DNA of 64,000 nt from Duganella sp. Leaf126. GTDB lineage: Bacteria; Pseudomonadota; Gammaproteobacteria; Burkholderiales; Burkholderiaceae_D. The DNA is taken from NCBI RefSeq assembly GCF_001423125.1, contig NZ_LMNW01000001.1:143944-207943 (forward strand), read 5' to 3'. Shown here piece by piece: positions 39,528 to 48,420 of this stretch. Numbering within the stretch: the first letter of the stretch is position 1; each line of letters opens with the position of its first letter. A model generated the notes under the pieces. That model was not told the origin of the DNA and did no database searches. It was given only the letters and a program-made list of their open reading frames with translations. The position numbers were made by a program, and so were the translations under genes.

Positions 39528-41018
39528 TCAGCGTCGGGTGATCGGCTGCGCCCTGGCGATAGCCGCTTCAAATTGCATGAATTTGCCGTCTAAAGCTTTT
39601 AACAGGCGTTGTTTATCTGCATCAGCAAGGAAGGCATAGCGGATGCTGTCGTACGACAGCTTTTTCACTTCGTTGTAGCTCGGCTGATAACGCGCCGCGT
39701 ACAGCACGTATTCGCCGGACAGGTTGTTGCGCGATACGCCGGCGTCGTCCGTGCTGAGCACGAACGGCACGCCGTATTTGCGGAACAGCGTGACCGGGTG
39801 TTCCTGGTCCTTGATGCCGAGGATGAAGTCGTTGCTGCTCAGGTTGACCTCGACCGGGATGTTCCGATCGTGCATTTCTTTCATGATGGCCAGCGGATCG
39901 CGCTCGTGCGCGATATCCATGCCGTGACCGATGCGGCTGGCGCCTGCCACGTCGAGCGCATCCTTGATATGGAATTTCAAACCTTCCGGTTCCACCATGC
40001 CCAGCGACAGTTCGCCGGCGTGCAGCGCCAGTTTCACGGCCGGATACCTGGTTTTCAGGAAGCGGTACATTTTCATGTGCAGCGCATAATCGCGCATCGA
40101 CACGTGGGTGCTTTCCTGGCCGACGATGTTGACGCCGACAATCATCGGGCTCGCGGTGGCCAGCTTGAAGCTCGACACCATCTGCGAAAACACCTGCGAC
40201 GGCGTCAAAAAGCGCAGTGCAAACGGCTGGTAGCGCAGCGTGAAATCCTGGTCGTCGATGCCGGCGCCCGATGTCTTCACGTTGTCGAGGTAGGCGGCGA
40301 TCCAGCCGTTAAAGGCCTGGTCGCCTTCGAGTTTGCCCATGTAGGCGGCCAGGTCGGCATCGGTCACGGTGCCGGCGCGCGCCTTGTCGTCGAAGCCGGC
40401 ATCCTGGGCGATCGGCGCGATCTCGAAGATGGTTTCGATGTAGCTCAGGTTCTCGTCGATGGCGCGGCGTTTCAGCGTCTGCAAGCCTTCGGCCGTGTTG
40501 GTGGACGCCACCGCGTTGAAGTAGCCGAAGGTGTCGAAGAACTGGCGGTCGGGCGGATTCTGGATGGCGCCATGGTTGTGGTAATCCTTGTCGGACCAGC
40601 GCTGCAGCAGGTTCGACAGGAAGGTATTGTCCTGCAGGCTGTCCTCGCCCGACAGGCACACCCGTTCGGCCAGCGGCTTGGCGCGTTCGGCCTTGGCAAC
40701 CGCCTGATCGACATTGATGGTGTAACCGGCCTTGTTGACGCAAAAGCCCTGCTTGTCCACCCAGCGCAGGTACTGCTCTGCGTACAGCGCACCGGAATAA
40801 TGGTGATGCAGGTCGCCGCCCTTGGGCATCATGGTGAGGAACATGGTCAGCTCGGCCAGCTTCGGCTGCTTCGCCGTCACCATCGATGCGAACACCCTGC
40901 TGGTGACCGCTTCATTGCCGGCAGCGGAGGCGGCCAGCGCGGTCAGCGGTGCTGCGCACAGCGTGGCGGCAGCAAGCGCAATGGCCAGAAGCCGGGGACG
41001 GAGGTCGTGTTTCTGCAT
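39528..41018 (-). CDS. Secreted adenosine deaminase family protein
   Basis: 496 residues with a Sec signal peptide (about 1-30, ending ALA-AS), unlike cytoplasmic Add. Zinc/catalytic motifs of the adenosine deaminase fold are intact: HHHYSGA, HAGELSLGMVEP, RIGHGMDI, VEVNLSSND and STDDAGVSR. It is longer than Add (about 330) by an extended N-terminal and middle region, as in the growth-factor-like ADGF/CECR1 branch. Predicted to convert adenosine or deoxyadenosine to inosine outside the cytoplasm. It lies 26 nt downstream of guaD as the last gene of the purine operon. Confidence 0.9.
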   Translation of the reverse strand: MQKHDLRPRLLAIALAAATLCAAPLTALAASAAGNEAVTSRVFASMVTAKQPKLAELTMFLTMMPKGGDLHHHYSGALYAEQYLRWVDKQGFCVNKAGYTINVDQAVAKAERAKPLAERVCLSGEDSLQDNTFLSNLLQRWSDKDYHNHGAIQNPPDRQFFDTFGYFNAVASTNTAEGLQTLKRRAIDENLSYIETIFEIAPIAQDAGFDDKARAGTVTDADLAAYMGKLEGDQAFNGWIAAYLDNVKTSGAGIDDQDFTLRYQPFALRFLTPSQVFSQMVSSFKLATASPMIVGVNIVGQESTHVSMRDYALHMKMYRFLKTRYPAVKLALHAGELSLGMVEPEGLKFHIKDALDVAGASRIGHGMDIAHERDPLAIMKEMHDRNIPVEVNLSSNDFILGIKDQEHPVTLFRKYGVPFVLSTDDAGVSRNNLSGEYVLYAARYQPSYNEVKKLSYDSIRYAFLADADKQRLLKALDGKFMQFEAAIARAQPITRR

Positions 41019-41044
41019 GGTGCTTCCCGATCAAAATGGGTGAA

Positions 41045-42349
41045 TCAAGTGCGGGCGTAAACCTGGCGCCCGCCCGAGTAGGTGGCGGCGATGGCGCGGT
41101 CGTCGCCGAGCAGCGCCAGCGCGAACAGCTGCTCTTCCAGGCTGGCGATGCTGCGCGCGCGGCGCGCCAGCAGCGGCGTTGCGTGCGGATCGACGACGAT
41201 GAAGTCGGCCTCGGCGCCGGGGACGAAATTGCCGATCGTGCCCTCGAGCTGCATGGCGCGCGCCGCACCGAGCGTGGCCAGGTAAAACATGCGCAACGCC
41301 GGCAGGTGGCTGCCCTTCAAGCGCGCTACTTTATAGGCTTCATTCATGGTTTGCAACATCGAGAACGACGTGCCGCCGCCCACGTCGGTGGCCAGCGAGA
41401 CCAGCATGCGCGCCTGGTCGGCCCGCTCGAAGTCGAACAGGCCGCTGCCGAGGAACAGGTTGGACGTGGGACAAATCGCGGCAGCCGCGCCGGTGTCGGC
41501 CATGCGCTGGCGGTCGGTATCGTCGAGCCAGATGCAGTGGCCATACATGGCGCGCGGGCGCAGCATGCCGTAGCGGTCGTAGACATCGATATAGCTGCGC
41601 GACTGCGGGAACAGCTGGCGCACCCACGCGCATTCGGCAGCGTTTTCCGATACGTGGGTCTGGATGTAGGTGTCCGGATATGCGCGCGCCAGCTCGCCGG
41701 CCAGCTGCAGCTGCTCATGGGTGGACGTGGGCGCAAAGCGCGGCGTGATCGCGTATTGCGACCGTCCGCGGTTGTGCCAGCGCCCGATCAGCGCTTCGGT
41801 GTCGCGCGCGCCGCCTTCGGCGGTATCGCGCAGGAACTCGGGGCAATTGCGGTCCATCAGCACCTTGCCGGCCACCATGCGCAGGCCGCGCGCTTGGCTG
41901 GCGGTGAAGAATGCGTCCACCGATTGCGGGTGTACGGAGCAATACACCATGGCGGTGGTGGTGCCGCAGCGCAGCAGCTCGTCGAGGAAGAATTCGGCCA
42001 CGCCGGCGGCATGGGCCGGGTCGTCGAAGCCGCGCTCCACCGGGAAGGTGTAGGTCTCGAGCCATGGCAGCAAGCCTTCCGACGGCGATGCGATCATGTC
42101 GGTCTGCGGGTAATGGATATGGGTGTCGATAAAGCCGGGCATCAGGAGCTTGCCGCGGTAGTCGTGCACCGTGACGCCCGGCGCCAGCGTGGCGTGCAGG
42201 GCGGCGTAGTCGCCGGCTGCCTCTACCTTGCCGTCGGCGACGATCAGCAGGCCATCGTCGTGCCAGACGTGCGCGTTGTCGCTGAAGGCCGGATCGGCGA
42301 GAAAGTGCAGCAAGCTGCCACGGTAGGCTTGCAGGTCGGTGGTGGACAT
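41045..42349 (-). CDS. guaD: Guanine deaminase
   Basis: 434 residues, amidohydrolase family. It converts guanine to xanthine, the substrate of the Xdh enzyme encoded just upstream. Motifs are PGFIDTHIHYPQTDM (zinc HxH), CGTTTAMVYCSVHP, THVSENAAE, YGHCIWLDD and SLATDVGGGTSFS. 16 nt downstream of xdhC; same operon as xdhABC and puuE. Confidence 0.96.
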   Translation of the reverse strand: MSTTDLQAYRGSLLHFLADPAFSDNAHVWHDDGLLIVADGKVEAAGDYAALHATLAPGVTVHDYRGKLLMPGFIDTHIHYPQTDMIASPSEGLLPWLETYTFPVERGFDDPAHAAGVAEFFLDELLRCGTTTAMVYCSVHPQSVDAFFTASQARGLRMVAGKVLMDRNCPEFLRDTAEGGARDTEALIGRWHNRGRSQYAITPRFAPTSTHEQLQLAGELARAYPDTYIQTHVSENAAECAWVRQLFPQSRSYIDVYDRYGMLRPRAMYGHCIWLDDTDRQRMADTGAAAAICPTSNLFLGSGLFDFERADQARMLVSLATDVGGGTSFSMLQTMNEAYKVARLKGSHLPALRMFYLATLGAARAMQLEGTIGNFVPGAEADFIVVDPHATPLLARRARSIASLEEQLFALALLGDDRAIAATYSGGRQVYART

Positions 42350-42365
42350 AAGGGGCTTTCTGAAA

Positions 42366-43460
42366 TTAGGGTGTGACGGTGGTGCCAGGTCGATGCCGAT
42401 GGTGTTGTTGGTGCTGCCGGCGCTGCTGGTCCTGTGCCTCCCAGACCATCAGCAACTGCGCGCAGACGGAGGCGGCAATGGCGGCGGGCAGCTTGCTGGT
42501 GATGCCGGGCAGCCCGATCGGGCAGACCATGGCGGCGATGCGCTGCGGTGCAATGCCGCGCGCGCCCAGGCGCCGCTCGAATTGTACCCGTTTCGTGGCC
42601 GAGCCGATCAGGCCGAACCAGCCCACGTGGGCACGCGCCAGGATGGCCTCGGCCAGGCGCTGGTCGAGCGCATGGCTGTGGGTCAGCACCAAGTAGCTGG
42701 CGCCCGCCGGCGCTGCCGCCACCAGCGCCTCCGGCGTGTCGGTCGCCTCCACGGTCACATTGGCCGGCACGCCGTCCGGGAACATGTCTTCGCGCTCGTC
42801 GATCCAGCTGACCGTGCACGACAGATCGCCAAGCACGCGCACGATGGCCGCGCCGACGTGACCGGCACCGAACAGCAGCAGGTGCGCGCGCGGCGCCGGA
42901 CAGGCGTCGAGCAGCCAGCGGCGGCCGGCGGCATCGCGGACGATGGCGGTGGCGGTGGCGGTGGCGGTGGCGGTGGCGGTGGCGGTGGCGGTGATGCTGC
43001 CATCGGTGGCGCTGCCGGTGGCGCCGTGCACCACGGGCGCCGCCCCCTGCCCGGCCAGCACGCGGCCATCAGCGTCAAGCAGCAGCGTTGCCGCCGCGCC
43101 GTCGATGGCGCTGGCGCGCCAGCTGTCGTCGCGGGTGCGGGTCCGCAGCACCGCGAGCACGTCGCGCAGCGCCCCGTCCACCACCTCGAACGCCAGGTGC
43201 ACCACGCCGCCGCAGCATTGGCCCAGCGTGGGACCGAGGGCGTAGCGTTCCACCCGGGGCGCGGCGGCAGTAGGATCGGCCAGCATGGCGCGCGCCAGGT
43301 CTACCGCGCACAGTTCGAGGTGGCCGCCACCGATGGTATCGAAGGCGGCGGTGCGCGTGACCAGCATCCTGGCCCCGGCCTCGCGCGGGCCCGAGCCTTC
43401 GACCATGGCCACTGTCACCAGCACTGCCGGTTCCGCCACCGCTGTCAGCCACGCAGCCAT
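42366..43460 (-). CDS. xdhC: Xanthine dehydrogenase accessory protein (Moco sulfuration/insertion)
   Basis: 364 residues. N-terminal XdhC/CoxI domain (about 1-125: VEGSGPREAGARMLV, IGGGHLE, GPTLGQCCGG), a variable linker and a C-terminal Rossmann domain (about 190-340: LLLFGAGHVGAAIVRVL, IGSATKRVQFERRL). XdhC binds molybdenum cofactor and supports its insertion into XdhB. The linker contains eight Thr-Ala pairs encoded by a hexanucleotide repeat. A His/Gln-rich C-terminal tail follows. It starts just after xdhB ends. Confidence 0.94.
   Translation of the reverse strand: MAAWLTAVAEPAVLVTVAMVEGSGPREAGARMLVTRTAAFDTIGGGHLELCAVDLARAMLADPTAAAPRVERYALGPTLGQCCGGVVHLAFEVVDGALRDVLAVLRTRTRDDSWRASAIDGAAATLLLDADGRVLAGQGAAPVVHGATGSATDGSITATATATATATATATAIVRDAAGRRWLLDACPAPRAHLLLFGAGHVGAAIVRVLGDLSCTVSWIDEREDMFPDGVPANVTVEATDTPEALVAAAPAGASYLVLTHSHALDQRLAEAILARAHVGWFGLIGSATKRVQFERRLGARGIAPQRIAAMVCPIGLPGITSKLPAAIAASVCAQLLMVWEAQDQQRRQHQQHHRHRPGTTVTP
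42944..42991. repeat. In-frame hexanucleotide repeat (TGGCGG)8 in xdhC
   Basis: Eight perfect copies of TGGCGG (ACCGCC on the coding strand), giving eight Thr-Ala pairs in the linker between the two XdhC domains. Length changes would keep the frame, so it would alter linker length and not switch the gene off. Confidence 0.9.
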
Positions 43461-43461
43461 G

Positions 43462-45795
43462 TCAGGCGCCTAGTTCCACGATGGACACCGCGCGCAGGAT
43501 TTCCTCGCTGGTGGCCGGCGCATTGAGCGGTGGGCTGACCCGGTGCCCGCCCACGCTGGAAATGGCGTCGCGGATGGCGAAGAACACCGAGAACGGCAGC
43601 AGCAGCGGTGGTTCGCCCACGGCTTTCGAGCGGTGGATGCTGTCCTCGACGTTGTCGTTGCGGTAGAGCGTCACGCGCAGATCGTCGGGACAGTCGGAGA
43701 TGCCGGGAATCTTGTACGTCGATGGCGCGTGCGTCATCAGCTTGCCGGCATCGTTCCACCACAGCTGCTCGGTGGTGAGCCAGCCCATGCCCTGGATGAA
43801 CGCCCCTTCCACCTGGCCGATGTCGATCGCCGGATTGAGCGAGCGGCCGGCGTCGTACAGCGCATCGGCGCGCAGCAGCTTCCATTCGCCGGTCAGCGTG
43901 TCGACCACCACTTCGGACACCGCCGCGCCGTAGGCATAGTACGAGAACGGATGACCGCTCATGGTTTTCGGGTCCCAGTGCAGGCCCGGCGTGGCGTAAA
44001 AACCGTCGGACCACAGCTGCACCCGCGCCAGGTAAGCCTTTTGCACCAGTTCCGGGAACGGCACCACGTGGCCGTTGACATGCACGGCGTCGTCGAAAAA
44101 GCGCACCGGCTGGCCATCGTCGGCGCCGTACAGCTTGATGGCGTGGGCCGTCAGCCGTTCGCGGATCTGGCGTGCCGCATCCTGCGCCGCCTTGCCATTG
44201 AGGTCGGCGCCGGTGGACGCCGCAGTGGCCGACGTGTTAGATACCTTGCCGGTATCGGTAGCGGTCACGCGCAGCTTGTCGAGCGAGACGCCCAGCTCGT
44301 GCGCGACCACCTGCATCACCTTGGTGTGGATGCCCTGCCCCATCTCGGTGCCGCCGTGGTTGACCAGCACCGAACCATCGACATACACGTGCACCAGCGC
44401 GCCGGCCTGGTTCAGGTGGGTGACGTTGAAGGCGATGCCGAATTTGACCGGCGTGAGCGCCAGGCCTTTTTTCAGGACGGGACTGGCCTGGTTGAAGGCG
44501 TCGATGGCGGTGCGGCGGGCGCGGTAGTCGCTGCTGCGTTCCAGCTCGGTGGTCAATGCATCGATCACGTTGTCGACGATCTCCTGGCCGTAGGGGGTGA
44601 TGTTGCGGTCGCTGATGCCGTAAAAATTCAGGCGCCGGATATCGAGCGCGTCGCGCCCGAGCTTGCGGGCGATATCGTCGATGATGTATTCGATCGCAAT
44701 CGCCCCTTGTGGGCCGCCGAAACCGCGGAACGCGGTATTGGACTGGGTATTGGTCTTGCCGCAGCCGGCCAGGATCTCCACGTCCGACAGATAATAGGTG
44801 TTGTCGAAGTGGCAGACCGCGCGCGTGGCCACGGGGCCGGACAGATCGGCCGAGTAGCCGGCGCGCAGCGTCATGTCCACCTTGGCGGCCAGGATCTTGC
44901 CGCTGTCGTCATAGCCGACTTCGTACTCGTAATAGAAGCAGTGGCGCTTGCCGGTGACCAGCATGTCGTCGTCGCGGTCGGCGCGCAGCTTGACCGGGCG
45001 TTTCAGCCGGGCCGCTGCAATGCCGGCCGCGGCCGCCCACAGCGCCGACTGCGATTCCTTGCCGCCGAAGCCGCCACCCATGCGGCGGCACTCGACCCGC
45101 ACCTTGTGCGAGTGCACGCCGAGCGCATGCGCCACGACGTGCTGCATTTCGCTCGGGTGCTGGGTCGAGCATTGCACCAGCATGCCCTGGTCTTCCTGCG
45201 GGATCGCGTAGGCGATCTGGCCCTCCAGGTAAAACTGTTCCTGGCCGCCGACGAACAACTTACCCTTCACCACGTGCGGCGCCAGGTCGAAGGCGGTACG
45301 GAAGTCGCCCCGTGTCAGGCGCATAGTCGGCAGCACGTACGATTGCGCGGCTTTTGCATCCTGCGGCGTCAGGATGGCCGGCAGTACCTGGTAGTCGATC
45401 ACGGCGCAGCGGGCGGCGCGGCGGGCATTGTCGTGGGTATCGGCCACCACGATGAAGATCGGCTGGCCCACGTACAGCACTTCGCCGGCGGACAAAATCG
45501 GATCGTCGTGGATGATCGGACCGCAGTCGTTGGTGCCGACGATGTCGGCGGCCGTGAGCACGGCCACCACCCCGTTTGATGCGCGCACCGGCGCCAGGTC
45601 GATGCCGGTGATGCTGGCGTGGGCCCTGGCGGACAAGCCCAGCGCCGCGTGCAGCGTGCCTTGCAGTTCCGGGATGTCATCGGTGTAGGTGGCCTGGCCC
45701 AGCACGTGCAGCTCGGCCGATTCGTGCGGACGCGCGATGCCGACGGCCTGCCAGCTGCCATGATCCTGTGCGTGCGGTGCAGCGGTCGGGTTCAT
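43462..45795 (-). CDS. xdhB: Xanthine dehydrogenase, molybdopterin-binding subunit
   Basis: 777 residues. Oxidises hypoxanthine and xanthine to urate at the molybdenum site. N-terminal a/b hammerhead domain (about 20-140: HVLGQATYTDDIPELQGTLH, SAGEVLYVGQPIFIVVAD) and Moco-binding domains with GQEQFYLEGQ, RRMGGGFGGKES, AFRGFGGPQG and NHGGTEMGQGIHTKVMQV; the catalytic Glu region is near the C-terminus (VGEPPLLL). Its start overlaps the xdhA stop by 4 nt. Confidence 0.96.
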   Translation of the reverse strand: MNPTAAPHAQDHGSWQAVGIARPHESAELHVLGQATYTDDIPELQGTLHAALGLSARAHASITGIDLAPVRASNGVVAVLTAADIVGTNDCGPIIHDDPILSAGEVLYVGQPIFIVVADTHDNARRAARCAVIDYQVLPAILTPQDAKAAQSYVLPTMRLTRGDFRTAFDLAPHVVKGKLFVGGQEQFYLEGQIAYAIPQEDQGMLVQCSTQHPSEMQHVVAHALGVHSHKVRVECRRMGGGFGGKESQSALWAAAAGIAAARLKRPVKLRADRDDDMLVTGKRHCFYYEYEVGYDDSGKILAAKVDMTLRAGYSADLSGPVATRAVCHFDNTYYLSDVEILAGCGKTNTQSNTAFRGFGGPQGAIAIEYIIDDIARKLGRDALDIRRLNFYGISDRNITPYGQEIVDNVIDALTTELERSSDYRARRTAIDAFNQASPVLKKGLALTPVKFGIAFNVTHLNQAGALVHVYVDGSVLVNHGGTEMGQGIHTKVMQVVAHELGVSLDKLRVTATDTGKVSNTSATAASTGADLNGKAAQDAARQIRERLTAHAIKLYGADDGQPVRFFDDAVHVNGHVVPFPELVQKAYLARVQLWSDGFYATPGLHWDPKTMSGHPFSYYAYGAAVSEVVVDTLTGEWKLLRADALYDAGRSLNPAIDIGQVEGAFIQGMGWLTTEQLWWNDAGKLMTHAPSTYKIPGISDCPDDLRVTLYRNDNVEDSIHRSKAVGEPPLLLPFSVFFAIRDAISSVGGHRVSPPLNAPATSEEILRAVSIVELGA

Positions 45796-47276
45796 GCGGA
45801 CTCCCTGGCGTTATCGAAGGCAAAAGCATTCACCTGCGTGTTGGCGAGCGGCGCGTCGGGCCGCGTCTCGAGCCAGAATCGGCGCAGCAGGTTTTGCGCG
45901 GCCTGCATGCGGTACGTGCTGGAAGCGCGCATGTCGGACAGCGGTGAAAAATCCTGCGCCAGCTGGTCCATCGCCACGCGCAGGTTGGCCTCGTTCCAGC
46001 GCAGGCCGGTCAGCGAACTTTCCGCGCGCGGCGCGCGGCGCGGCGTGGCAGCCATGCCGCCGTAGGCGATACGGGCCTCGACGATATGCTCGCCGTCGAA
46101 GGTGAACGCAAACGCCGCGCACACGGCCGAGATGTCCTGGTCGAAGCGCTTGGCCAGCTTGTACGTGCGGAAGCGGACGTTTTCGCGCGGCAGCGGCACC
46201 CGTACGGCGACGACAATTTCGTCGGGCCGCAGATCCTTTTTCTGGTAGTCGAGGTAGAACGCTTCGAGCGGCAGCACACGCTGGCCGGCCTGCCCTTGCA
46301 GTACCACCGCGCTGCCGACGGCGATCAGCCACGGCATCGAGTCGCCAATCGGCGAACCGTTGGCGACGTTGCCGCCCAGGGTGCCGGCGTGACGGATCGG
46401 CAGCGAGGCGAAGCGCTGACGCAGTTCGCCGAGCTGGCTCGGATACAGTCCGCACAGCGCGTTGTAGGCGTCTTCCAGCGACACGCCGGCGCCGATGTCG
46501 AGCATGTCGTCGCGCTCGGCCACGGTCTGCAGCGCAGTCACGTGGCCGAGGTAGATGATGTCGCCCAGCGCGCGCAGCTGCTTGGTCACCCACAGGCCGA
46601 TATCGGTGGAGCCGGCCAGCAGCGTGGCCTGCGGATGGGCAGCGCGCAGCGCCACCAGTTCGTCGACCGTGCGCGGTGCATAAAAGGTCTGGCCGTGGGC
46701 GCTGTAGCTGCTGCCGGCCTCGCGCTGCAAGGCCTGCAGCTGGCGCGTGAGCGCGGCGCGGTCGAAAGCGACGGCCGGCAGCGCCGTCATGCGGTGGGCG
46801 GCGTCGATGATGGGACGGTAGCCGGTGCAGCGGCACAGGTTGCCGGACAGGCAGTCGTCGATCTCGCGCCGCTGCGCCGGCTGGCCATCCTTGGCCAGGT
46901 ACATGCCCCACAGCGACATCACGAAACCGGGCGTACAGAAGCCGCACTGCGAACCATGGCAATCGACCATGGCCTGCTGCACCGGGTGCAGCGCACCGTC
47001 GGGCTGCTGCAGGTCTTCGACCGTAAACAGCGCCTTGCCGTCCAGCGTGGGGGCGAACTGGATGCAGGCATTGACCGCCTTCATGGCGAGCTGGCCGTCG
47101 GCGTTCAGGCTGCCGACCACCATCGTGCAGGCGCCGCAATCGCCTTCGGCGCAGCCTTCCTTGGTACCGGTGCAGTGCAGGTCTTCGCGCAGGTGCTGGA
47201 GCACGGTACGCGTGGGCGCGCCGCCGGCAAATTCGCGCACGGCGCCACGGAAGTAAAAGCGGATCGGTTCGGACAT
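45792..47276 (-). CDS. xdhA: Xanthine dehydrogenase, FeS/FAD subunit
   Basis: 494 residues from MSEPIRFYFRGAVREF. Plant-type 2Fe-2S domain (Cys42, 47, 50, 71), second 2Fe-2S domain (Cys111/114 in QCGFCTPGF, Cys148/150 in CRCTGY), FAD domain (about 185-360: ATLLAGSTDIGLWVTKQ, LPIRHAGTLGGNVANGSPIGDS) and a CO-dehydrogenase-flavoprotein C-terminal domain. It passes electrons from the molybdenum subunit to NAD+. Start supported by TGAGGT upstream; longer in-frame readings run into puuE and are rejected. Confidence 0.95.
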   Translation of the reverse strand: MSEPIRFYFRGAVREFAGGAPTRTVLQHLREDLHCTGTKEGCAEGDCGACTMVVGSLNADGQLAMKAVNACIQFAPTLDGKALFTVEDLQQPDGALHPVQQAMVDCHGSQCGFCTPGFVMSLWGMYLAKDGQPAQRREIDDCLSGNLCRCTGYRPIIDAAHRMTALPAVAFDRAALTRQLQALQREAGSSYSAHGQTFYAPRTVDELVALRAAHPQATLLAGSTDIGLWVTKQLRALGDIIYLGHVTALQTVAERDDMLDIGAGVSLEDAYNALCGLYPSQLGELRQRFASLPIRHAGTLGGNVANGSPIGDSMPWLIAVGSAVVLQGQAGQRVLPLEAFYLDYQKKDLRPDEIVVAVRVPLPRENVRFRTYKLAKRFDQDISAVCAAFAFTFDGEHIVEARIAYGGMAATPRRAPRAESSLTGLRWNEANLRVAMDQLAQDFSPLSDMRASSTYRMQAAQNLLRRFWLETRPDAPLANTQVNAFAFDNARESA

Positions 47277-47283
47277 CGTGACC

Positions 47284-48249
47284 TCAGGCGGCAGTGGGGT
47301 GAACATGGGGATGGACAGCGCGCCAGTGGTTGGCGATATCGATGCGGCGCGTGATCCACACCTGCTCGTGGCCCTGCACGTAATCGAGGAAGCGCGCCAG
47401 CGCTGCCAGCCGCGCCGGCCGGCCCACGATGCGGCAGTGCAGGCCGATCGACAGCATCTTCGGTGCATTCAGGCCGGCCGGGTCGCCCTCGGCGTACAGC
47501 ACGTCGAACGCGTCTTTCAGGTAATCGAAGAACTGCGTGCCGGAATTGAAACCCTGGGCGGCCGCAAAGCGCATGTCGTTGGTATCGAGTGTGTAGGGCA
47601 CGATCAGCTGCGGCGCGGTCGCCGGCAGACCGTCGGCGCCCGTGTAGCTCACCTGCTGCCAGAACGGCAGGTCGTCGCCGTAGTGGTCGGCGTCGTAGGC
47701 GAAGCCGCCGTGCTCCATCACCAGGCGCCGCGTGTGGGGCGAGTCGCGGCCCGTGTACCAGCCCTGCGGCGCACTGCCGGTCAGTTCGCGCAGGATCTCC
47801 ACCGCTTCCTTCATGTGGGCGCGCTCGGTGGCTTCATCGATCTGCTGGTAGCTGATCCAGCGCAGGCCGTGGCAGGCGATCTCGTGGCCCAGCGACTGGA
47901 ACGCCGCCACCGCCTCCGGGTGGCGCTTGAGCGCCATCGCCACGCCGAACACGGTCAGCGGCAGCTGGCGGTCCTCGAACAGGCGCAGTATGCGCCACAG
48001 GCCCGCACGCGAACCGTATTCGTACAACGACTCCATGCTCATGTGGCGGTCGGCGAACGCGGCGGCGCCGATGATCTCCGATAAAAAGGTCTCCGAGCCG
48101 GCGTCTCCGTGCAGCACGCTGTTCTCGCCGCCCTCCTCGTAATTGAGCACGAATTGCAGCGCCACCCGCGCGCCGCCGGGCCAGCGGGCATGCGGCGGCG
48201 TGCGGCCGTAGCCGACCAGGTCACGCGGGTAATTGTCGTAGGTGCTCAT
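47284..48249 (-). CDS. puuE: Allantoinase PuuE (polysaccharide deacetylase-like)
   Basis: 321 residues from MSTYDNYPRDLVGYG. A NodB-fold hydrolase that opens allantoin to allantoate; unrelated to amidohydrolase allantoinases. Family segments are DLVGYGRTPPHARWPGGARVALQFVLNYEEGGE (about 9-41), FGVAMALKRHPEA, GHEIACHGLRWISY, GWYTGRDSPHTRRLV and LSIGLHCRIVGRPARL. First gene of the minus-strand purine operon, 7 nt before xdhA and divergent from hiuH. A 20-residue upstream extension is rejected. Confidence 0.93.
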   Translation of the reverse strand: MSTYDNYPRDLVGYGRTPPHARWPGGARVALQFVLNYEEGGENSVLHGDAGSETFLSEIIGAAAFADRHMSMESLYEYGSRAGLWRILRLFEDRQLPLTVFGVAMALKRHPEAVAAFQSLGHEIACHGLRWISYQQIDEATERAHMKEAVEILRELTGSAPQGWYTGRDSPHTRRLVMEHGGFAYDADHYGDDLPFWQQVSYTGADGLPATAPQLIVPYTLDTNDMRFAAAQGFNSGTQFFDYLKDAFDVLYAEGDPAGLNAPKMLSIGLHCRIVGRPARLAALARFLDYVQGHEQVWITRRIDIANHWRAVHPHVHPTAA

Positions 48250-48331
48250 GGTTGTAGGCGAAATCGTGGCAAGGATGGTGAAATGGCGGCAAGGACCCGG
48301 ACAAAGCACGGGGCATGGGCAATATATCCTG

Positions 48332-48367
48332 AATCATATAGGCGTCGGCGCACGCCGGTATATGATT
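48332..48367. promoter_or_regulatory. Palindromic operator candidate between puuE and hiuH
   Basis: AATCATATA (48332-48340) and TATATGATT (48359-48367) form a perfect 9-bp inverted repeat. Between them lies a second one, GGCGT-CGGCGC-ACGCC (48341-48356). The site is the only strongly symmetric sequence in the 171-bp divergent region and could bind a regulator controlling both directions. No purine-type regulator gene is adjacent. Confidence 0.6.
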
Positions 48368-48420
48368 TACCCGATAGCCGCTCGTCATACACCGATATAG
48401 GACCAACAGGACACACCGCC

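Noticed and set aside
42944..42991. Phase-variable on/off switch in xdhC
   Set aside because: The unit is 6 bp, so gain or loss keeps the frame; it can only change linker length.
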